Shown here: piece by piece, positions 37,969 to 49,480 of the stretch
Numbering within the stretch: position 1 is the stretch's first letter
Layout: the number at the start of each line of letters is the position of its first letter
Source of the DNA: Citrobacter braakii
GTDB taxonomy: Bacteria; Pseudomonadota; Gammaproteobacteria; Enterobacterales; Enterobacteriaceae
Assembly: GCF_002075345.1 (NCBI RefSeq)
Contig: NZ_NAEW01000005.1
Location: 364,071 to 428,070 of the forward strand
Length of the DNA stretch: 64,000 nt
Direction: 5' to 3'
Program-made: the position numbers and the translations under genes
Notes under the pieces: model-generated
The model's input: only the letters and a program-made list of their open reading frames with translations
The model's database searches: none
What the model was told of the DNA's origin: nothing

Positions 37969-38295
37969 TTAACCGCGCAGTTGCACCGTGCCGTCTTTCA
38001 CTCGGGCTTCGTAATGTTTCACGGAGAACTGTTCGTCTTCCATGCACAGACCATCGCTTAAGCGAAAGCGCTGTTTTTTCAGCGGGCTGGCGACCCACAA
38101 TTCGCCCTGATGTTCAGCAATCAGCCCACGAGAAAGCACGCTGGACTCGAAGAACGGGTCGATGTTGCTGATCGCAAACACCTGGTCGCTGTGATACGGG
38201 CGGAAAATCGCAACTTGCTCGCTACCTAACAGGGCGCAGACGCCTGTTGCAGGCAGAATGTCATCGATTTTGCAGATGTTTTTCCACTGGCTCAT
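37969..38295 (-). CDS. nirD: NirD, nitrite reductase small subunit
   Basis: 108 residues, a Rieske-like fold without the full set of cluster ligands (ATGVCALLGSEQVAIFRPY start, VFAISNIDPFF). Partner of NirB in the cytoplasmic NADH-dependent nitrite reductase that makes ammonia. The start overlaps the nirB stop by 4 bases. Confidence 0.97.
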   Translation of the reverse strand: MSQWKNICKIDDILPATGVCALLGSEQVAIFRPYHSDQVFAISNIDPFFESSVLSRGLIAEHQGELWVASPLKKQRFRLSDGLCMEDEQFSVKHYEARVKDGTVQLRG

Positions 38296-40835
38296 GCGTT
38301 TTCCTCCACCAGAGTCACCGGGATACGCTCATAGGGCGTGGCCGGACGATGTTGTTCACGTTCAGGAAAAACCTGGACATTCGGATCGCGTTGATCGCTG
38401 TTGATAAAGTGTTTGAAGCGAACCTGTGCGGATGGGGTGTTAACCGTCTCTGTCCACTCGCAGACCACCGCTTCACGCAGACGGGCCATCTCTTCTTCCA
38501 GGTGCTGGTTCAGCCCCAGTTTGTCGTCGATGATGACCGATTTCAGATATTCGATACCGCCTTCCAGGTTGTCTAACCATGGTGCGGTTCGGGTCAGTTT
38601 GTCGGCGGTACGGATGTAGAACATCATGAAACGATCAAGGTATTTGAGCAGCGTTTCGCGGTCGATATCCGCTGCCAGCAGGTCTGCATGACGAGGTTTC
38701 ATCCCGCCGTTACCGCAAACGTACAAGTTCCAGCCTTTCTCAGTGGCGATGATACCCACGTCTTTGCCTTGAGCTTCCGCACATTCACGGGTACAGCCGG
38801 AGACGCCGAATTTCATTTTGTGCGGGGTACGAATGCCTTTGTAGCGGTTTTCCAGCTCCACGCCGAATCCGACGCTATCGCCGACGCCATAACGGCACCA
38901 GGTACTGCCTACGCAGGTTTTCGCCATACGCAGGGCTTTAGCGTATGCGTGACCGGTTTCAAAGCCCGCTTCAATCAGCTGACGCCAGATTTCCGGCAGG
39001 TCATCTTTTTGCGCGCCGAACAGGCCGATACGCTGAGAACCGGTGATTTTGGTATACAGGTTAAATTCACGCGCGATACGGCCCACGGCCACCAGGCCTT
39101 CAGGAGTAATTTCTCCGCCCGCGGAGCGCGGGATCACGGAGTAGGTACCGTCTTTCTGGATGTTCGCCAGGAAGTTGTCGTTAGTGTCCTGCAGCGGCGT
39201 GTGCTGTGGTTTGAGGATGTACTCATTCCAGCAGGAGGCCAGCAGGGAACCTACGGTTGGTTTACACACTTCACAGCCGTAGCCTTTCCCGTGTTTTGCC
39301 AGCAGCTCTTCGAAGGTTTTAATTCCTTCTACACGGATCAGATGGAACAGTTCCTGACGCGAGTACGGGAAGTGTTCACACAGGTTGTTGTTAACTTCGA
39401 TCCCCTGTTTCGCCAGTTCAGCGTTCAGGACCTGCGTTACCAACGGGATACACCCGCCGCAGCCGGTACCAGCTTTGGTTTCAGCTTTCAGCGCCGCAAC
39501 GGTGTGGCAGCCTTTGTTGATAGCGGCGATCAGCATGCCTTTGGTGACGTCGAAGCAGGAGCAAATCTGCGCGCTGTCCGGCAGTTTATCGACACCGATA
39601 GACGGCTTACCGCTGCCCGCGTGAGCTGGCAGAATCAGTGAGTCTGGGTTTTCCGGCAGTTCGATGGCGTTCAGTACCAGCTGCAGCAGGTTGCCGTAAT
39701 CGCTGGTGTCACCGACTAAAACCGCCCCGAGCAGGGTTTTGTTATCTTCGCTAACGATGAGGCGTTTGTAGACTTCTTTGCTTTCGTCGAGATAGACGTA
39801 GCTACGGGCGCCCGGCGTGCGCGCATGCGCGTCGCCAATCCCGCCGACGTCAACACCGAGCAGCTTCAGCTTGGCGCTCAGATCCGCGCCTTCAAAGGCG
39901 TTTTCGGTTTCGAGAATATGGTCAACGGCAACCTGCGCCATTTTGTAGCCTGGAGCGACCAGACCATACACGCGGTTGTTCCAGCTGGCGCATTCGCCGA
40001 TGGCATAAATGTCCGGATCAGAAGTCTGGCAGGTATCGTTAATCACAATACCACCGCGCGGCGCAACGTCGAGGCCGCATTGGGTGGCCAGTTTGTCGCG
40101 TGGGCGAATACCGGTAGAAAAGACGATGAAATCGACTTCCAGTTCGCTACCGTCGGCAAAACGCATGGTTTTGCGCGCTTCGGTGCCTTCCTGGACGATC
40201 TCTTTAGTGTTTTTGCTGGTGTGGACACGCACGCCCATGCTTTCAATTTTGCGACGTAACTGCTCGCCACCCATGTGATCCAGCTGTTCGGCCATCAGCA
40301 TCGGGGCAAATTCAATCACGTGGGTTTCAACGCCGAGGCTTTTCAGCGCACCGGCGGCTTCCAGACCCAGGAGGCCACCGCCGACGACGGCACCGCGTTT
40401 GCTACGGCGCGCGCAAGATTCAATGGCGTTGAGGTCTTCGATGGTGCGGTAAACGAAGCAGTCTTGGGTTTCCGAACCTTTAATCGGTGGGATCCACGGA
40501 TAAGAGCCTGTCGCCATGATCAGCTTATCGTAATAGACCGTACGACCCGCGCTGGAGTGGATCACCTTCTCCTGGCGGTTGATGGTGATTGCGCGCTCGC
40601 CCACTAACACCTTAACGCCATGCTTCTCGTAGAATCCTTCACGCACCAGAGAAAGTTCTTCGGCGGTGTGGTGGGAGAAGTAGGACGACAGGTGGACACG
40701 GTCGTACGCTTTGCGGGGTTCTTCACAGAAGACGGTAATATCAAAATTGGCAGCGTCGGATTTATCAAGAAGATCCTCAATAAAGCGATGGCCGACCATA
40801 CCATTACCGATAATAGCGAGTCTGACTTTGCTCAT
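38292..40835 (-). CDS. nirB: NirB, NADH-dependent nitrite reductase large subunit
   Basis: 847 residues. N-terminal FAD/NADH oxidoreductase (IIGNGMVGHRFIEDL; NADH site VVGGGLLGLEAAGALK), a BFD-like [2Fe-2S] domain (ICSCFDVTKG, GTGCGGC), and C-terminal sirohaem/[4Fe-4S] domain with TCVGSTWC and CTREC cysteines. Reduces nitrite to ammonia in the cytoplasm during anaerobic growth with nitrate. First gene of nirBDC-cysG. Confidence 0.98.
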   Translation of the reverse strand: MSKVRLAIIGNGMVGHRFIEDLLDKSDAANFDITVFCEEPRKAYDRVHLSSYFSHHTAEELSLVREGFYEKHGVKVLVGERAITINRQEKVIHSSAGRTVYYDKLIMATGSYPWIPPIKGSETQDCFVYRTIEDLNAIESCARRSKRGAVVGGGLLGLEAAGALKSLGVETHVIEFAPMLMAEQLDHMGGEQLRRKIESMGVRVHTSKNTKEIVQEGTEARKTMRFADGSELEVDFIVFSTGIRPRDKLATQCGLDVAPRGGIVINDTCQTSDPDIYAIGECASWNNRVYGLVAPGYKMAQVAVDHILETENAFEGADLSAKLKLLGVDVGGIGDAHARTPGARSYVYLDESKEVYKRLIVSEDNKTLLGAVLVGDTSDYGNLLQLVLNAIELPENPDSLILPAHAGSGKPSIGVDKLPDSAQICSCFDVTKGMLIAAINKGCHTVAALKAETKAGTGCGGCIPLVTQVLNAELAKQGIEVNNNLCEHFPYSRQELFHLIRVEGIKTFEELLAKHGKGYGCEVCKPTVGSLLASCWNEYILKPQHTPLQDTNDNFLANIQKDGTYSVIPRSAGGEITPEGLVAVGRIAREFNLYTKITGSQRIGLFGAQKDDLPEIWRQLIEAGFETGHAYAKALRMAKTCVGSTWCRYGVGDSVGFGVELENRYKGIRTPHKMKFGVSGCTRECAEAQGKDVGIIATEKGWNLYVCGNGGMKPRHADLLAADIDRETLLKYLDRFMMFYIRTADKLTRTAPWLDNLEGGIEYLKSVIIDDKLGLNQHLEEEMARLREAVVCEWTETVNTPSAQVRFKHFINSDQRDPNVQVFPEREQHRPATPYERIPVTLVEENA

Positions 40836-40866
40836 TTTTGCCTCGATTTCTTTTCTATTACTGCCT

Positions 40867-40907
40867 ACCTTAACGATTCAGCAACCCCGCTTATTGATGC
40901 AAATCAA
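40867..40907 (-). promoter_or_regulatory. nirB promoter with perfect FNR site
   Basis: The FNR site TTGATTTGCATCAA (40907-40894 on the minus strand) matches the consensus TTGAT-N4-ATCAA at all ten fixed positions. A -10-like TAAGGT lies at 40872-40867. By analogy with E. coli, where FNR binds at -41.5, transcription should start near 40859. Confidence 0.88.
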
Positions 40908-40920
40908 ATTCGCCTTTATA

Positions 40921-40936
40921 TACTCCTTAAGAGGTA
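40921..40936 (-). promoter_or_regulatory. NarL/NarP 7-2-7 site of nirB
   Basis: The minus strand reads TACCTCTTAAGGAGTA, two inverted heptamers with a 2-base gap that both fit the NarL consensus. Its centre is 28 bp upstream of the FNR site centre, the same geometry (-69.5 and -41.5) as in E. coli, so nitrate/nitrite activation is expected. Confidence 0.87.
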
Positions 40937-41069
40937 TATAGCTGATTTAACTGCATTTTTATAAGTTACGGAATTAACAGGCTTTTCGTATTTGTATAAA
41001 TAGCGTACAAATTAAGGGGTTTTTGTAAGAATTGGCCTACAGCATCAGAGAAAGAAGAGGGCGCGGGAA

Positions 41070-41157
41070 TAGGCCGGAGGGCGTCTGCGCCTTATCCGGC
41101 CTACAAACAGCTTGTCTTGTAGGCCGGATAAGATGCGTTAGCATCGCCATCCGGCAC
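41070..41157. repeat. BIME between nirB and tsgA
   Basis: Two REP units, AGGCCGGAGGGCG...CGCCTTATCCGGCCTAC (41071-41105) and GTAGGCCGGATAAGATG...CATCGCCATCCGGCAC (41119-41157). With the nirB promoter sites it accounts for most of the 327-bp gap 40836-41162. Confidence 0.88.
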
Positions 41158-41162
41158 TCAGA

Positions 41163-42344
41163 TTAATGTGTTGCGGGTGCGTTATGCTGGCGATGACGCG
41201 TGACGAACCCAAGAATAAAGCACATCACGAATACGACCGCATACAAGCCGTTAGCCGTCTGCAATGCCGCCAGCGGACCGCTGTGCGCCACGATAGGGCC
41301 AGTGACCACGAAGGTGAGCATAGTACCGATGGTGCCACAGGTCAGAACGAAGTTAACCAGTTTAGGTGATGCGACCTTCGTCTGCAGGGAGCCGAGGGTA
41401 ATGATGGTGGTATAAATCGCGCTGGAGAAGAAGCCCAACGTCAGAATGAACCACGGCATATGCTCCGGCGTACCGGTGATAAACAGATACATCAGGACGG
41501 TAGCCACACCCGCCAGTACGGTCAGGATGCGCTGCAAATCGAAGAAACGCAGGATAAAGCTAAATGCCCACATGCCAACCATGTAAGACATCCAGAAGTC
41601 GCTGACCAGTTTACCTGCGTCGTTCAGGCTCATGCCCAGACTTTTGGCGTATTCCGGCACCCAGGAGATAAAGCCCAACTGACCGAGGATGTAGCACAGC
41701 GCGGCGATCGCCAGGAACAGCACGCTAATGCCCCATTTTTCTTTTACCACTGGCGCGTCCGGTTGCTGCGCGTGTTTACCCAGCGCCGGGAATTCGCAGC
41801 CGAAGGTCAGCAGGAAAATGGCGACGTATACCAGGCCGATGCAGGCATAAACCCAATACCATTCGATGCTGCGCGCTAACAGGAATGCTGCCACCATCGG
41901 GAAAATCATGCCGGCCATGCTGAAGAAGGAGTCAGTAAACAGCAGGCGGGAACCGCGCTGGCGACCTTCGTACATCTGAGTCACCAGGAACGTACCAATC
42001 GACATGGTGATACCGCTCACCAGACCCAGTACAAACATGGCGGCTGAGAACAAGGCCAGGCTATGGCTGAGCATCAGTCCGGCGACCGCCAGAACCATCA
42101 GGATAAAGCCAAAGCGCAACTGGGTTTTCAGTGGCACAATTTCCATCAGCCATGCATTCAGAAAAATAGAGATCAGAATGCCGGCATTCAGAAAGGTGAA
42201 GGTGTTACTCATACTGGAAACGGGCAAATGGAAGTAATCTGCGATGTTTCCCATCACCATCCCGGTGACAATTACCAACGCGCCTGTCAGGGCGTAGGAG
42301 AGAAAGCTAATCCATGTGAGCTTGATGCGATTGCTGTTAGTCAT
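41163..42344 (-). CDS. tsgA: TsgA, MFS-type transporter
   Basis: 393 residues, about twelve hydrophobic segments, beginning [23 protein letters not shown] signatures [19 protein letters not shown] and similar loops are present. Substrate not established; the Salmonella gene was described from tellurite/selenite-resistant growth. I chose ATG 42344, the family start; an in-frame extension to 42374 was not used. Divergent from ppiA. Confidence 0.93.
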   Translation of the reverse strand: MTNSNRIKLTWISFLSYALTGALVIVTGMVMGNIADYFHLPVSSMSNTFTFLNAGILISIFLNAWLMEIVPLKTQLRFGFILMVLAVAGLMLSHSLALFSAAMFVLGLVSGITMSIGTFLVTQMYEGRQRGSRLLFTDSFFSMAGMIFPMVAAFLLARSIEWYWVYACIGLVYVAIFLLTFGCEFPALGKHAQQPDAPVVKEKWGISVLFLAIAALCYILGQLGFISWVPEYAKSLGMSLNDAGKLVSDFWMSYMVGMWAFSFILRFFDLQRILTVLAGVATVLMYLFITGTPEHMPWFILTLGFFSSAIYTTIITLGSLQTKVASPKLVNFVLTCGTIGTMLTFVVTGPIVAHSGPLAALQTANGLYAVVFVMCFILGFVTRHRQHNAPATH

Positions 42345-42463
42345 GACTGGCCTGTATAGAAGTGTTAGGCGCATTGACTGCGCCGTGAGCGGGCAGATTT
42401 TAGGCGCTTTAGTGATGCATTTAAATGTTTATTGGTAATTACTTGCTACGTTACATTTTTTTA

Positions 42464-42479
42464 TGTGATCTAGATCGCA
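42464..42479. promoter_or_regulatory. CRP site upstream of ppiA
   Basis: TGTGATCTAGATCGCA matches TGTGA-N6-TCACA at 9 of 10 positions. It lies about 137 bp before ppiA and 120 bp from the tsgA start. cAMP-CRP control of ppiA is known in E. coli. Confidence 0.72.
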
Positions 42480-42599
42480 TTGAATCTTGAGGCTATAAGG
42501 TTACATTTGTTTCAAGTACGTAAAATTAAGTAAAGGGATGGCCTTGTTCTTGAAGGCTCTTTAGAATCAATTCACTTGCTTCATTTCTGCTCTTGTTAA

Positions 42600-43181
<582 letters not shown>

Positions 43182-43287
43182 ACGTCTTTTGCGCGGGCAG
43201 TTCTTGTCCGCGTTCTTCCCCTTCTCTGCGTAACCTGAAATTGCCGCTTATACTTGTGGCAAGTGTCGGCTCATTCAGGGAGGTCAC

Positions 43288-43455
43288 GTGAAAAAACTCA
43301 CCGATAAACAAAAGTCCAGACTCTGGGAACAACGGCGAAATGCCAATTTCCAGGCCAGTCGGCGGTTGGAAGGGGTAGATATTCCACGGGTAACTCTGAG
43401 CACGGAAGACGCCCTGGCGCGTCTTGAAGAGTTGAGGGGGCACTATGAGCGATAA
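43288..43455 (+). CDS. yhfG: YhfG, Fic antitoxin-like protein
   Basis: 55 residues from a GTG start (GGGAGG just upstream at 43278-43283). Contains the class I inhibitory motif (S/T)xxxE(G/N) as S24-RRL-E28-G29, which in FicA-type antitoxins inserts into the Fic ATP site. The rest matches E. coli YhfG (ends [10 protein letters not shown]). Overlaps fic by 11 bases, so it is translationally coupled, antitoxin first. Confidence 0.93.
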   Translation: MKKLTDKQKSRLWEQRRNANFQASRRLEGVDIPRVTLSTEDALARLEELRGHYER

Positions 43456-44047
43456 ATTCGGTGATGGACGCGATCCCTATTTGTATCCGGGCCTGAATGT
43501 CATGCGTAACCGTCTGGGGATTCATCAGGCGCAGCGCCTGGCGCAGGCGGCGTATGAACTGACGGCGCTGCGTGCGGCCACTATCGAATTAGGCCCGCTT
43601 AAACGGGGCTTGCCGCATCTGTGCGCCATTCATCGCCAACTGTATCGGGATATTTTTGACTGGGCGGGACATCTGCGAGAAGTGGATATTTACCAGGGCG
43701 ATACCCGCTTTTGTCATTTCGCTTATATCGAGAAAGAGGGCAATGCGCTGATGCAGGACCTGGAAGACGAGTCCTGGTTGGTGGGGTTACCGGAAGATAA
43801 GTTTGTGGATCGTCTTGCGCACTATTATTGCGAAATCAACATGCTGCATCCGTTTCGTATTGGCAGCGGTCTGGCGCAGCGAATTTTCTTCGAACAGTTA
43901 GCGATTCATGCTGGGTATATGTTGAGCTGGGATGACATTCCGGTTGAGGAGTGGAACCTGGCTAATCAGAGTGGGGCGATGGGTGACCTGTCTGCGCTTC
44001 GGGCGATATTTCGTAAAGTGGTAAGCGAAGCCCCGGAAACTGAGTAG
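43445..44047 (+). CDS. fic: Fic, Fic-domain protein with degenerate active motif
   Basis: 200 residues. Fic fold with motif [12 protein letters not shown] at residues 135-146. The canonical motif is HPFx(D/E)GNGRxxR; here the metal-binding acid is I139, N is S141, and the first R is L143, while H135 and R146 remain. E. coli Fic (EcFicT) shows the same kind of degeneration, so AMPylation activity is doubtful or altered. Partner YhfG is encoded just upstream. Confidence 0.94.
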   Translation: MSDKFGDGRDPYLYPGLNVMRNRLGIHQAQRLAQAAYELTALRAATIELGPLKRGLPHLCAIHRQLYRDIFDWAGHLREVDIYQGDTRFCHFAYIEKEGNALMQDLEDESWLVGLPEDKFVDRLAHYYCEINMLHPFRIGSGLAQRIFFEQLAIHAGYMLSWDDIPVEEWNLANQSGAMGDLSALRAIFRKVVSEAPETE

Positions 44048-44078
44048 AATAGCGCGGTTCTTATGTACCGGAGCCGCC

Positions 44079-44642
44079 ATGATCCTGCTTATCGATAACT
44101 ATGATTCTTTTACCTGGAACCTGTACCAATACTTCTGCGAACTGGGCGCTGATGTCCTTGTCAGGCGCAACGACGAACTGACGCTGGCGCAAATCGACGC
44201 GCTAAGCCCACAAAAAATCGTAATATCCCCAGGCCCCTGCACGCCGGATGACGCTGGTATCTCATTGGATGTTATTCGTCATTTCGCGGGCAAGACGCCC
44301 CTGCTGGGTGTTTGTCTGGGACATCAGGCTATGGCGCAGGCCTTTGGCGCGACAGTGGTTCGGGCAGCTCAAGTGATGCACGGTAAAACCTCGCCAATTA
44401 CGCATAACGGGCAGGGTGTTTTTCAGGGGCTCGCCAACCCATTAACGGTGACGCGCTACCATTCTCTGGTGGTTGCCCCCGCGACGCTTCCTGACTGCTT
44501 TGAGGTGACGGCCTGGAGTGAAACGCAGGAGATTATGGGCATTCGTCACCGCGAGTGGGATATGGAAGGTGTGCAGTTTCACCCGGAGAGTATTCTCAGC
44601 GAACAGGGGCATCAACTGCTGGCTAATTTCCTCAATCGGTGA
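44079..44642 (+). CDS. pabA: PabA, aminodeoxychorismate synthase glutaminase subunit
   Basis: 187 residues. Class I glutamine amidotransferase triad: C79 in [11 protein letters not shown], and His/Glu in VQFHPESIL. Supplies ammonia to PabB to make 4-amino-4-deoxychorismate for folate. 31 bp after fic. Confidence 0.97.
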   Translation: MILLIDNYDSFTWNLYQYFCELGADVLVRRNDELTLAQIDALSPQKIVISPGPCTPDDAGISLDVIRHFAGKTPLLGVCLGHQAMAQAFGATVVRAAQVMHGKTSPITHNGQGVFQGLANPLTVTRYHSLVVAPATLPDCFEVTAWSETQEIMGIRHREWDMEGVQFHPESILSEQGHQLLANFLNR

Positions 44643-44658
44643 TTTGTGGTTGCTATTC

Positions 44659-44697
44659 AGTGATTTTTTATTCATATTTTGTGATTATAATTTCACT
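44659..44697. promoter_or_regulatory. Tandem ARG boxes (ArgR operator) of argD
   Basis: TGATTTTTTATTCA (44661-44674, 9 of 10 match to TGAAT-N4-ATTCA) and TGATTATAATTTCA (44682-44695, 8 of 10). Centre-to-centre distance is 21 bp, the usual spacing for a hexameric ArgR. They lie 30-70 bp upstream of argD, fitting arginine repression. Confidence 0.8.
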
Positions 44698-44712
44698 AAC
44701 ATTTCTGCTTAA

Positions 44713-45945
<1,233 letters not shown>

Positions 45946-45953
45946 TTACCTGT

Positions 45954-45980
45954 TGCCGGATAAGCACAGCGCATCCGGCA
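45954..45980. repeat. REP unit between argD and yhfK
   Basis: TTGCCGGATAAGC...GCGCATCCGGCA, one REP palindrome in a 42-bp convergent gap. Confidence 0.8.
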
Positions 45981-45987
45981 GTCGATC

Positions 45988-48075
45988 TTAACCTTTCATG
46001 TCCCGCAGACGGCGGCTCAGCCAGATTCCGTGGTGCGGTCGCTGACGCCATGCTACCGACGAAATGGTGTGCATGGTGTTCAGATGCCCCAGTATCCGTT
46101 GCAGATGCTGCTCAAGGGTGCTTAACGGACCGTGGGACAGCATCTCTGGCGCTTCGAGAATATTCACATCGCCTGAGCTTCCCGGTCCGTCATATTCCAG
46201 CCGCTGCTGACAGCGCTGGAGCGCAATTTCACAGGATTCCAGATACCGCTGCGCTAAATCCGGCGTCAGCATTGTATGTTCCCTTGCCAGTGTGGTCATC
46301 GCGTTGATGTGCTCGACGATGAACTGGCTATGCGTGACCCACAGTTTCATGTCCGCCAGGTAGTGCGAGTTGAATCCTGGCTCCTGCATCGCCTGGTTCA
46401 GTGAGTTGAACAACGTGTTATGCGCCTGATTGACCCGCATGCGTTGATACGCCAGCGGCGTGGCCTGCGGATCGTTACTGAGGATCAGGCGAATGGCCTC
46501 CTGATCGGCTTCTAACGCATCATGGGCGTTCTTACGCAGCAGGCCGCTCTGCCACTGCGGCCACAGCCAGAGTGTACCGCCAAAGGCGATTAAGCAGCCA
46601 ATAACCGTATCGACAAACCGCGGCACGATAAACTGCTCTCCGTTCAGCGTCAGCAGTTGCAGGGTGTATACCGCCGTGACCGTAAAGCCGACGGTAGCCC
46701 AGCCGTAGTTTTTGCGCATGATCAGATAGCTACCCAGGGTAATCAGCAGCATGCCTGCCAGCGTGTAACCTTCCTGAATATGAAAGTGCAGGGTGACCCC
46801 GGCAATGACCAGTCCAACGAGCGTTCCTGCTGAACGGTGTAAAATACGTACCCGGGTTGCTCCGTAGCCATTTTGCGTGACGAACAGGATCGTCATCAAA
46901 ATCCAGTAAGGCTTTGGCAGGTGTAAAGCGCTGCCCATCAGGCTGGCGATACTCAGCATGACACTGATGCGTCCAGCATTACGCAGCGCTGGCGATTTCA
47001 ACGACAGATAGTTTTTCAGGGCCGGGATCAGCGGCAACCGACGCTGCTTGTCCGCCATTAAATCTCGGGCGTACAGCGGTCGCTGGGTGCGTAGCACGCG
47101 GGCAATACGGCTGAAGTGCCAGTAGCAAAATTGTCCCACCGGATTGTCCGGGTGCTGGTTGGCGATTTTCTCCAGCGTGCCAATCTGCTTGTCCATCGAG
47201 AAACGGGTCGGCAAGCGGTGATACAAAATATCATCGGCCAGTACCCGGAGGCGTTCGGCGACGGTGCGCGCATTCCAGCGAATCACCTGTTCGGCGTGGC
47301 TACGTTCGACCAGCTTTTGCACCTCTTCCGGCTGGTGGAGGCTGACGGAAATATGCTCCTGCAAGTCCAGTGCCTCCTGAAAGGCACGCAGCAGGCGCTT
47401 GTAATCGTTGTTGCGATGCGCCGACAGCATATGCATTTGCTGGTAGCACTGGGTAATCAGATCCACCGCTTTCTGCTGGCGAACCAGCAGGGGAGGTAGC
47501 GCTTTTTCCGGATCGGCATGCTGGGTCAGCAGGCTGTACTTGGCCTCACAGTAATCGGCTAATTCACGGTACAACAAGCTGAGCGATTCACGGAGCGGCT
47601 GCTCGCGCCACATCCAGAACCAGAACCAGTTGAACAGGCCGTACCATAACGTGCCCAGCGCATAGATCAGCAACGGTTCCCAGACGGGCATGTTCCCGAC
47701 CAGGCTTAGCGTGAAAATCGCGGCGATAAGTGAGGCCGGTAACAGTCGGGCATGCAGAGGGCTTAGCTCGGCGGTTACGCCAAGAATCAGCGTCAGTCCG
47801 GTGAGGATAAGCGGCAGCGGTATGGCCTGTGCCAGCAGCAACTGCATGATCAGACTGCAACCGGCAAACAAAGACGCGCCAATAGCTAAACGTTTGAAAA
47901 AGCGCTTGTGCGGGGTATCAAGGCCGGCAATGTTGCAACAGGCAGGGACCAGGGAGAAGAGGAGTCCCAGATGAAGCTGACCGATGATCAGACCAACAGC
48001 CACAGGTAAACATAGCACCAGCGTCTGCCGTAGTGCGTAGTTGATCTCTGGATGGTATATCAGTCTTCGCCACAT
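45988..48075 (-). CDS. yhfK: YhfK, YccS/YhfK-family inner-membrane protein
   Basis: 695 residues from the ATG at 48075 (MWRRLIYHPEINYALRQ). Two blocks of membrane segments (about residues 15-155 and 390-525) separated by and followed by cytoplasmic helical regions, the layout of FUSC/YccS-type putative exporters. Substrate unknown. An upstream in-frame TTG (48087) was not used. No Shine-Dalgarno is clear. It lies directly behind the crp terminator. Confidence 0.9.
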   Translation of the reverse strand: MWRRLIYHPEINYALRQTLVLCLPVAVGLIIGQLHLGLLFSLVPACCNIAGLDTPHKRFFKRLAIGASLFAGCSLIMQLLLAQAIPLPLILTGLTLILGVTAELSPLHARLLPASLIAAIFTLSLVGNMPVWEPLLIYALGTLWYGLFNWFWFWMWREQPLRESLSLLYRELADYCEAKYSLLTQHADPEKALPPLLVRQQKAVDLITQCYQQMHMLSAHRNNDYKRLLRAFQEALDLQEHISVSLHQPEEVQKLVERSHAEQVIRWNARTVAERLRVLADDILYHRLPTRFSMDKQIGTLEKIANQHPDNPVGQFCYWHFSRIARVLRTQRPLYARDLMADKQRRLPLIPALKNYLSLKSPALRNAGRISVMLSIASLMGSALHLPKPYWILMTILFVTQNGYGATRVRILHRSAGTLVGLVIAGVTLHFHIQEGYTLAGMLLITLGSYLIMRKNYGWATVGFTVTAVYTLQLLTLNGEQFIVPRFVDTVIGCLIAFGGTLWLWPQWQSGLLRKNAHDALEADQEAIRLILSNDPQATPLAYQRMRVNQAHNTLFNSLNQAMQEPGFNSHYLADMKLWVTHSQFIVEHINAMTTLAREHTMLTPDLAQRYLESCEIALQRCQQRLEYDGPGSSGDVNILEAPEMLSHGPLSTLEQHLQRILGHLNTMHTISSVAWRQRPHHGIWLSRRLRDMKG

Positions 48076-48087
48076 CGGTGTAAACAA

Positions 48088-48118
48088 AAGTGGCGCATCA
48101 CTGAGTAACGCGCCACTT
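48088..48118 (-). terminator. Terminator of crp
   Basis: Perfect 9-bp stem AAGTGGCGC / GCGCCACTT with a 13-base loop; on the minus strand it is followed by TTGTTTA. It lies 9 bases after the crp stop and 13 bases before the yhfK start. Confidence 0.8.
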
Positions 48119-48126
48119 CGATGGGG

Positions 48127-48759
48127 TTAACGGGTGCCGTAGACGACGATGGTCTTACCGTGTGCGGAGATCAGGTTCTGATCTTCCAGCATCTTCAGAA
48201 TACGACCAACGGTCTCACGGGAGCAGCCAACGATCTGGCCGATTTCCTGACGGGTGATTTTAATCTGCATGCCGTCCGGGTGGGTCATCGCATCAGGCTG
48301 TTTCGCCAGATTCAGCAGAGTCTGCGCGATACGACCCGTTACGTCGAGGAAGGCAAGGTTGCCGACTTTTTCAGACGTGACCTGCAGGCGACGAGCCATC
48401 TGTGAAGACAGGCGCATCAGAATATCCGGGTTGACCTGGATTAATTGGCGAAATTTTTTGTATGAAATTTCAGCGACTTCACATGCGGTTTTGGCACGTA
48501 CCCAGGCGCTACGTTCCTGACCTTCTTCGAAGAGGCCTAATTCACCAATAAAATCGCCCTGATTCAGATAAGAAAGGATCATTTCTTTCCCTTCTTCATC
48601 TTTGATCAGCACTGCCACTGAGCCTTTAACGATGTAATACAACGTTTCCGCTTTTTCACCCTGGTGAATCAGCGTGCTCTTCGATGGGTACTTATGAATA
48701 TGGCAATGAGACAAGAACCATTCGAGAGTCGGGTCTGTTTGCGGTTTGCCAAGCACCAT
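48127..48759 (-). CDS. crp: CRP, cAMP receptor protein
   Basis: 210 residues, essentially the E. coli sequence as I know it. Cyclic-nucleotide domain with [16 protein letters not shown], the T/S contact in [12 protein letters not shown] region, and the [23 protein letters not shown]. Global activator of catabolic genes; predicted targets in this window include pckA, ppiA and ompR. Divergent from yhfA. Confidence 0.99.
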   Translation of the reverse strand: MVLGKPQTDPTLEWFLSHCHIHKYPSKSTLIHQGEKAETLYYIVKGSVAVLIKDEEGKEMILSYLNQGDFIGELGLFEEGQERSAWVRAKTACEVAEISYKKFRQLIQVNPDILMRLSSQMARRLQVTSEKVGNLAFLDVTGRIAQTLLNLAKQPDAMTHPDGMQIKITRQEIGQIVGCSRETVGRILKMLEDQNLISAHGKTIVVYGTR

Positions 48760-48882
48760 GCGCGGTTATCCTCTGTTATAAGCTGTCTCCAGAGCCAGAA
48801 AACGACGCTGCCTCTGGGTTTGCAAAAATATGCTTCCCGCTACCTGGGAAAGGGGCTGTCAAAAATTAACTGCAGCCTGTAA

Positions 48883-48898
48883 TGTGATGTCCTCTGCA
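48883..48898. promoter_or_regulatory. CRP autoregulatory site in the crp leader
   Basis: On the minus strand TGCAGAGGACATCACA; the TCACA half is perfect and the other half is weak. It lies about 125 bp before the crp start, where E. coli crp has its own CRP site within the long leader. The gap 48760-49067 otherwise contains the conserved crp leader and the yhfA promoter region. Confidence 0.5.
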
Positions 48899-49067
48899 TA
48901 CATGCAGTACGTCAATGTATTACTGTAGCATCCTGACTGTTTTAGCATAGCTTTCGCCGTGTGTCTCCTGGTGTCTCGCTTCAGCATGACGCAGGTCGCC
49001 TTCCGTTGCGAGAATTGTTATGTACGCGTAATCTGTCAGGAAAATTGAAACATTGGAGTTACGAAAT

Positions 49068-49475
49068 ATGCAAGCGCGTGTAAAGTGGGTTGAGGGGTTA
49101 ACCTTCCTCGGTGAGTCCGCCTCTGGTCACCAAATTTTGATGGACGGTAACTCCGGTGATAAAGCGCCGAGCCCGATGGAAATGGTATTAATGGCTGCGG
49201 GCGGTTGCAGCGCAATTGATGTGGTTTCGATCCTGCAAAAAGGTCGTCAGGATGTGACCAACTGCGAAGTGAAACTGACCTCAGAGCGTCGTGATGAAGC
49301 GCCGCGCCTGTTTACCCACATTAACCTGCATTTCATCGTAACGGGTAACGATCTGAAAGATGCGTCCGTTTCGCGCGCAGTCGATCTCTCTGCGGAAAAA
49401 TATTGCTCTGTGGCGCTGATGCTGGAAAAGGCGGTGAACATTACCCACTCCTATGAAGTGGTTGCTGCTTCGTGA
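49068..49475 (+). CDS. yhfA: YhfA, OsmC-like protein
   Basis: 135 residues. OsmC/Ohr fold with the paired cysteines of the family in AAGGCSAIDV and EKYCSVALML, which suggests peroxidase-like thiol chemistry, though no function is proven. ATG 49068 has GGAG 9 bases upstream and matches the E. coli start MQARVKW. Divergent from crp. Confidence 0.92.
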   Translation: MQARVKWVEGLTFLGESASGHQILMDGNSGDKAPSPMEMVLMAAGGCSAIDVVSILQKGRQDVTNCEVKLTSERRDEAPRLFTHINLHFIVTGNDLKDASVSRAVDLSAEKYCSVALMLEKAVNITHSYEVVAAS

Positions 49476-49480
49476 TGTCA

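Noticed and set aside
38688..39641. 317-codon ORF antisense to nirB
   Set aside because: Long open frame opposite a strongly coding gene in a GC-moderate genome; the translation has no recognisable domain.
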